NCBI RefSeq assembly: GCF_036568125.1
Contig: NZ_DATCTF010000010.1
Location: 434,001-498,000 of the forward strand
DNA: 64,000 nucleotides
From: Magnetovibrio sp.
GTDB taxonomy: Bacteria; Pseudomonadota; Alphaproteobacteria; Rhodospirillales; Magnetovibrionaceae
Reading direction: 5' to 3'
Below are positions 60,381 to 64,000 of the stretch, piece after piece. The translations under genes were made by a program, and so were the position numbers. Positions within the stretch are counted from its first letter, which is position 1. Every line of letters starts with the position of its first letter. The notes under the pieces are model-generated. The model saw nothing but the letters and a program-made list of their open reading frames with translations, made no database searches and was not told where the DNA came from.

Positions 60381-62918
60381 GTGTCGTTTTTTAAATCCAT
60401 CCTTTTGGCGATAAACATCGCGCGCCGCGACTTGCGCGGCGGCTTACGCGGACGTGCGCGGACGTTGGGCCTGTTGGTCGCGGGCGTGTTGGTCGGCGTC
60501 GCCGCGGTGGCGTTGGTCGGGGCCTGTTCGCAAAGCCTGCGCGACGGCGCGCGTCAGGGCGGTCTGGAAGCGGTGGGCGGGGACTTGTCGTTACGATTGT
60601 TTCATCGCGCGCCATCCGTCGATGAGTTGGCGGCGATCGCCCGCGAAGGCCAAGCCAGCGTCACCGCCGAATTGCGCCCGATGGTGCAATTCGGAACCCG
60701 GAGCCTGTTGGTCGAGCTCAAGGGCGTCGATGCGGCGTATCCGCTTTACGGCGAGGTCCAGACCACATCCCCGACACCTTTGGCGGCGCTGTTGCAAGAT
60801 CGGGGTGCGGTGGCGGACGCGGCGGTGTTCGACGACTTGGGATTGAGCATCGGCGACGAGATCGTCGTCGGCGCGCAAACGTATACGCTGCGCGCCAAGT
60901 TGGTGAGCGAACCGGACCGCGCCTTTCGCGCCTTTTCCCTAGGCCCGCGTGTGATGGTGGCCCTGGATGGATTGGCCGAAACCGGATTGGCCGCGCCGGG
61001 CGCGGAGATCTATTTCTACACCCGCGTCAAATTGGCCCCCACCGCGGATGCGGGCGAAGCCCTCAAGCGTATCGATGCACGCTTTCCCGGTTCGGGCTGG
61101 CGCATGGTCAACGGGCGTGACGGCGTGCCGGGGGTGGAGCGCACCTTGGCGATGGCGCATGTGTTGTTGCTGTTTTTGGGGCTCGGCGTGATGTTGGTCG
61201 GCGGCGCGGGCATCAGCGGCGCGGTGCGCGCGCACATCACCGCCAAGATGGACATCATCGCCATTTTAAAAAGCATCGGCACGCCGCCCAATGTGATCGC
61301 CTACGCCTTGGGTTTCGAGGTGCTGGCGGGCGCGGGTGTCGGCGCACTGCTGGGTGTCGCGGTGGGGGCGTTCGGTCCGGCTCTGGCCGTTGGCGCGGTG
61401 GCCGATCAATTGCCGTTTGATTTGAGCCCCTGGCCGTCGGCGAAAGCATTGGTCGGCGCGGCGGGATTTGGCTTGTTGGTGGCGCTGTTGTTTGCATGGT
61501 GGCCGTTGATGGCGGTGCGCAGCGTCACCACCCGCCAATTGCTGCGCGAACGTTTTGACCATGTGCCGGGGCGCATCGGTTGTGGCGGCGCACTCGGGGT
61601 GCTTTTGATCTTGTCCGGATTGGTCGCGCTGGTGTTCTGGGTTTCGCCCATGGCGGTTCTGACGGGCGCGTTTTTGTTGGGCGGGTTGGTCTTGGCCCTA
61701 TTGTTTTACGCTTTGGGGCGGGCGTTGATGCGCATGGCGCAATGGCTGTCGCGCCGCGCGTCGAAACGCAGTGTCCTGTTGCGCTTGGCGTTGGGCAATC
61801 TGCATCGCGGCGGCGCGCCAACCGCTGCGGTGACGATGGCGTTGGGCCTGACCCTGACGCTGCTGGTGGCCTTGGACGGGATCGAACGTGCGGCGACCCG
61901 GCACGTCGCCACCACCTTGCCGGCCACCGCGCCCGATCTGGTGCTGTTTTCCATGCCTAAGGATCGTGCCGATGACCTGGACGCCGCCTTGGCGCGCTGG
62001 GACGGCCTGCAGTCCAAACGCATCATGCCTTTTCTGCACGCCCGCGTCGAAGCCATCGGCGGCGTGGCGGTGCGCGATCTGAATATCCCCGCATCCTTGA
62101 ACTGGGTGGTGCGCGGCGACCGCGGCGTTTCGTTCGCATCCTCAATGCCGGCAGGCAGCACCCTGACCGACGGCGCGTGGTGGCCGCCGCAAGACGAGAG
62201 GCGTTTGCTGTCCGTCGACGCCGCCATCGCCGCCAAGTTGGGGGTGGGGGTGGGCGACACCATCACGCTCAACGTCTCGGGCTTGCCGGTGACGGGGCGC
62301 ATCGCCAACTTGCGCCGGATCGACTGGACCCGCTTGGATCTGGATTTTCCCATCCTCGCCAGCCCTGGTGCGTTGCAAGACGTGCCCCACACCTACGCCG
62401 CAGCCGTGAAAGCCAAACCGGGACGGGGCCCAGACATGGAACGCCTGATCGCGGTGCAGTTCGGCGAAGTGGCACGGGTGCGCGTCGAAGGCGTGATCCA
62501 GGCCTTGGCCTCGGCCCTCGACGCACTGGTCGCGGGGCTGCGCATCGCGGCATTGATGACCGGTGCGGCGGCGTTGGTGGTGCTGGCGGGCAGTGTGGTC
62601 CAAGGGCTCAGTGCGCGCCTGGATGAAGCGCTGTTGTTCAAGGTTTTGGGCGCCAAGCGCAGTCAGATGCTCATCCACTTGGCGGTGGAGTTCGCGACCC
62701 TGGGGGTGTTGGTATCGTTGATCGCGGTGCCGTTGGGTATGACGGTGGCGGCGGGTGTCAGCCGCGCGGCGGGGCTTGCGGATGCGACCATCGCCATCGG
62801 CGGCGGCGTGCAGTTGGCGCTGATCGCCACCCTGGTCACCGTCGCGGTGGGCTTGCTCGCGACCTGGGGCGCTTACGCGTCCGCGCCTTCGCGGTACTTG
62901 CGCAATCGCGGTGTGTGA
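60381..62918 (+). CDS. FtsX-like ABC transporter permease (YbbP type), orphan
   Basis: 845 residues, GTG start with GAGGGGTC upstream. The N-terminal helix (LGLLVAGVLVGVAAVALVGA), a large periplasmic MacB-PCD-like region (about 45-250), a first FtsX block of helices (about 255-440), a second periplasmic region (about 500-690) and a final FtsX block (LVVLAGSVVQGLSARLDEAL; ATLGVLVSLIAVPLGMTVAA). This matches YbbP-like permeases that act with a YbbA-type ATPase on lipoprotein or lipid substrates. The ATPase normally lies directly upstream; here the neighbour is a CBS protein and no ABC ATPase is in the window. Its 3' end overlaps yaaA by 46 bases. Confidence 0.88.
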   Translation: MSFFKSILLAINIARRDLRGGLRGRARTLGLLVAGVLVGVAAVALVGACSQSLRDGARQGGLEAVGGDLSLRLFHRAPSVDELAAIAREGQASVTAELRPMVQFGTRSLLVELKGVDAAYPLYGEVQTTSPTPLAALLQDRGAVADAAVFDDLGLSIGDEIVVGAQTYTLRAKLVSEPDRAFRAFSLGPRVMVALDGLAETGLAAPGAEIYFYTRVKLAPTADAGEALKRIDARFPGSGWRMVNGRDGVPGVERTLAMAHVLLLFLGLGVMLVGGAGISGAVRAHITAKMDIIAILKSIGTPPNVIAYALGFEVLAGAGVGALLGVAVGAFGPALAVGAVADQLPFDLSPWPSAKALVGAAGFGLLVALLFAWWPLMAVRSVTTRQLLRERFDHVPGRIGCGGALGVLLILSGLVALVFWVSPMAVLTGAFLLGGLVLALLFYALGRALMRMAQWLSRRASKRSVLLRLALGNLHRGGAPTAAVTMALGLTLTLLVALDGIERAATRHVATTLPATAPDLVLFSMPKDRADDLDAALARWDGLQSKRIMPFLHARVEAIGGVAVRDLNIPASLNWVVRGDRGVSFASSMPAGSTLTDGAWWPPQDERRLLSVDAAIAAKLGVGVGDTITLNVSGLPVTGRIANLRRIDWTRLDLDFPILASPGALQDVPHTYAAAVKAKPGRGPDMERLIAVQFGEVARVRVEGVIQALASALDALVAGLRIAALMTGAAALVVLAGSVVQGLSARLDEALLFKVLGAKRSQMLIHLAVEFATLGVLVSLIAVPLGMTVAAGVSRAAGLADATIAIGGGVQLALIATLVTVAVGLLATWGAYASAPSRYLRNRGV

Positions 62919-63739
62919 TCGTCTTTGCTTTTCGGCGGTGTTGTTTTTTTCTTCGGTTGCGGGCGGGCGAACACCCACTCGTCACCTTCCGAGGCCTGTT
63001 CTTGGAAGGTGTAGCCATCAACATTGAAGGACTTGAGCTGTTCGGCGTCGGTGATGCGGTTCTGCACGATCCAGCGCGCCATCATGCCGCGGGCGCGTTT
63101 GGCGAACAGGCTCATGATCTTGATCTCGCCGTTTTCGCGGATTTCCTTGAACACCGGGGTGATGACCCGCAGCCCATTTGCGATCAGGTTTTCGCCACGC
63201 GCGGCCTTGAAATATTCGATGCTGGCCAGACACACCACGGTGTCGGTTTTGTTCGCCTTGGCTTGTTCGATGATGGCGTCGGACAAGCGGTCGTCCCAGT
63301 ATTCGTACAGGTTCTTGCCTTTGGGGTTTTCCAAACGCGCGCCCATGTCCAGGCGATGCGCGCGGACCAGATCCAACGGCCGCAGCTTGCCGTACAGGCC
63401 GTTCAAGATCACCAAGTGATCTTGGGCGTAGGCGAGGTCCTCGGCGCTCAAGGTTTCGGCATCCAGGCCCACGTAGGTGTCGCCGGAAAACATCCAGCAT
63501 GCGGGCTTGGCGTTGTCGGGGGTGTGGGGAAAAGAAAACACACTATAGTCTTCTTTAACCTGAACGGCCTGCTTGGCGCTGATGTGCATCAGACGCTCCA
63601 TCTCGGTGGTGTCCAGCGCGCCCGCAATCTTTGCCAGTTTGGTGGTGTCGTCGGGATAGTCCGGCGTGGTCAGGACGGGGGTTTCGCGGTCCCAGTCCTT
63701 GAGGTTGAGGCGCTTGGCGGGGGAGATGACGCAGAGCAT
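62873..63739 (-). CDS. yaaA: Peroxide-stress protein YaaA (UPF0246)
   Basis: 288 residues, start MLCVISPAKRLN. Family landmarks are FSGDTYVGLDAETL, LNGLYGKLRPLDLVRAHRLD and FAKRARGMMARWIV. YaaA limits free iron and so oxidative damage during peroxide stress. It is about 30 residues longer than usual, because of a basic C-terminal tail (RPQPKKKTTPPKSKDD) that extends into the antisense of the FtsX-like gene. Confidence 0.92.
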   Translation of the reverse strand: MLCVISPAKRLNLKDWDRETPVLTTPDYPDDTTKLAKIAGALDTTEMERLMHISAKQAVQVKEDYSVFSFPHTPDNAKPACWMFSGDTYVGLDAETLSAEDLAYAQDHLVILNGLYGKLRPLDLVRAHRLDMGARLENPKGKNLYEYWDDRLSDAIIEQAKANKTDTVVCLASIEYFKAARGENLIANGLRVITPVFKEIRENGEIKIMSLFAKRARGMMARWIVQNRITDAEQLKSFNVDGYTFQEQASEGDEWVFARPQPKKKTTPPKSKDDHTPRLRKYREGADA

Positions 63740-63833
63740 GGGTGGATTCTCGTTTAGACTTGTTCCAAAGGTGAAGACACGTTAGGCCAAAAGCGGACCC
63801 AAGGTCAAAAACAGCGATGAGGACGATATAGGG

Positions 63834-64000
63834 ATGATCACCGTCTACGGCATCAAAAATTGCGACACCGTGCGCAAAGCTCTGAAATGGTTGGAAGCCG
63901 AAGGTGTCGAACACACCTTTCACGACTTTCGAACGGACGGTTTGGACGCGACCACGGTTGGCCGCTGGGTCGATGCTTTGGGCTGGGAATCGGTGCTCAA
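63834..64000 (+). CDS. ArsC/Spx-family reductase, 5' part (3' truncated by window)
   Basis: The first 55 codons begin MITVYGIKNCDTVRKALKWL, with the single active-site cysteine Cys10 of the ArsC-like YffB/Spx group, and run to GWESVL at the window edge. GGACGATATAGGG precedes the ATG. Family members are small thioredoxin-fold reductases; YffB-type proteins use glutathione. It is divergent from yaaA. Confidence 0.88.
   Translation, partial: MITVYGIKNCDTVRKALKWLEAEGVEHTFHDFRTDGLDATTVGRWVDALGWESVL

Overview
The window looks like the chromosome of a sulfur-oxidising alphaproteobacterium, probably a Rhodospirillales-type marine or magnetotactic-like lineage. The lineage is my inference from gene content; no rRNA is present. 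Coding density is high and the base composition is GC-rich throughout, except for an AT-richer accessory patch at about 52.75-55.1 kb. I saw no tRNA, rRNA, CRISPR array or intact insertion sequence.

Layout. 1-6.6 kb: the 3' end of an RND efflux permease, then housekeeping and stress genes (APH/P-loop kinase fusion, universal stress protein, MlaC-like protein, SRAP protein, SDR). 6.7-12.2 kb: a chemoreceptor, a LysR regulator, and divergent from it a small membrane protein, a tandem Usp protein and a TSUP (TauE/SafE) exporter. 12.4-16.6 kb: one membrane-anchored 1376-residue protein built from about 43 very regular 25-residue helical repeats.

16.7-32.1 kb, all on the minus strand, is the core of the window: a reverse-type dissimilatory sulfite reductase locus in the order dsrA-B-E-F-H-C-M-K-L-J-O-P, a TrpD2/YbiB-like gene, dsrN, a uroporphyrinogen-III methyltransferase and a CbiX-type chelatase. 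It encodes siroheme (amide) cofactor supply, the DsrAB reductase working oxidatively, the DsrEFH/DsrC sulfur relay, the DsrMKJOP membrane complex and the DsrL NAD(P)H oxidoreductase. GC-rich hairpins sit in the A/B, B/E, H/C, C/M, K/L and P/TrpD2 gaps. Gene pairs that overlap or nearly touch have none.

32.6-40.2 kb: a TauD-type dioxygenase with a small partner, heme A synthase, a NIT-domain chemoreceptor, a DHH phosphoesterase coupled to a CtpA-type protease. 40.6-50.6 kb: a 2144-residue secreted adhesin-like protein (FecR domain, ten repeats of about 100 residues, DUF4114-like module, RTX repeats), a 68-residue protein, a membrane sensor ending in a degenerate HD-GYP domain and, divergent from it, a LapG-like cysteine protease. 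I propose that the last three classes of protein form an adhesin-release system that lacks a canonical LapD in this window.

50.6-64 kb: prfC, then an AT-rich island with two proteins carrying HEPN-like RX4H motifs, one of them interrupted at a G9 tract. After it come roxA-like and BON-domain genes, phoH, an MFS transporter, a DksA/TraR zinc-finger gene, a CBS protein, an orphan FtsX-type permease, yaaA and the start of an ArsC-family gene.
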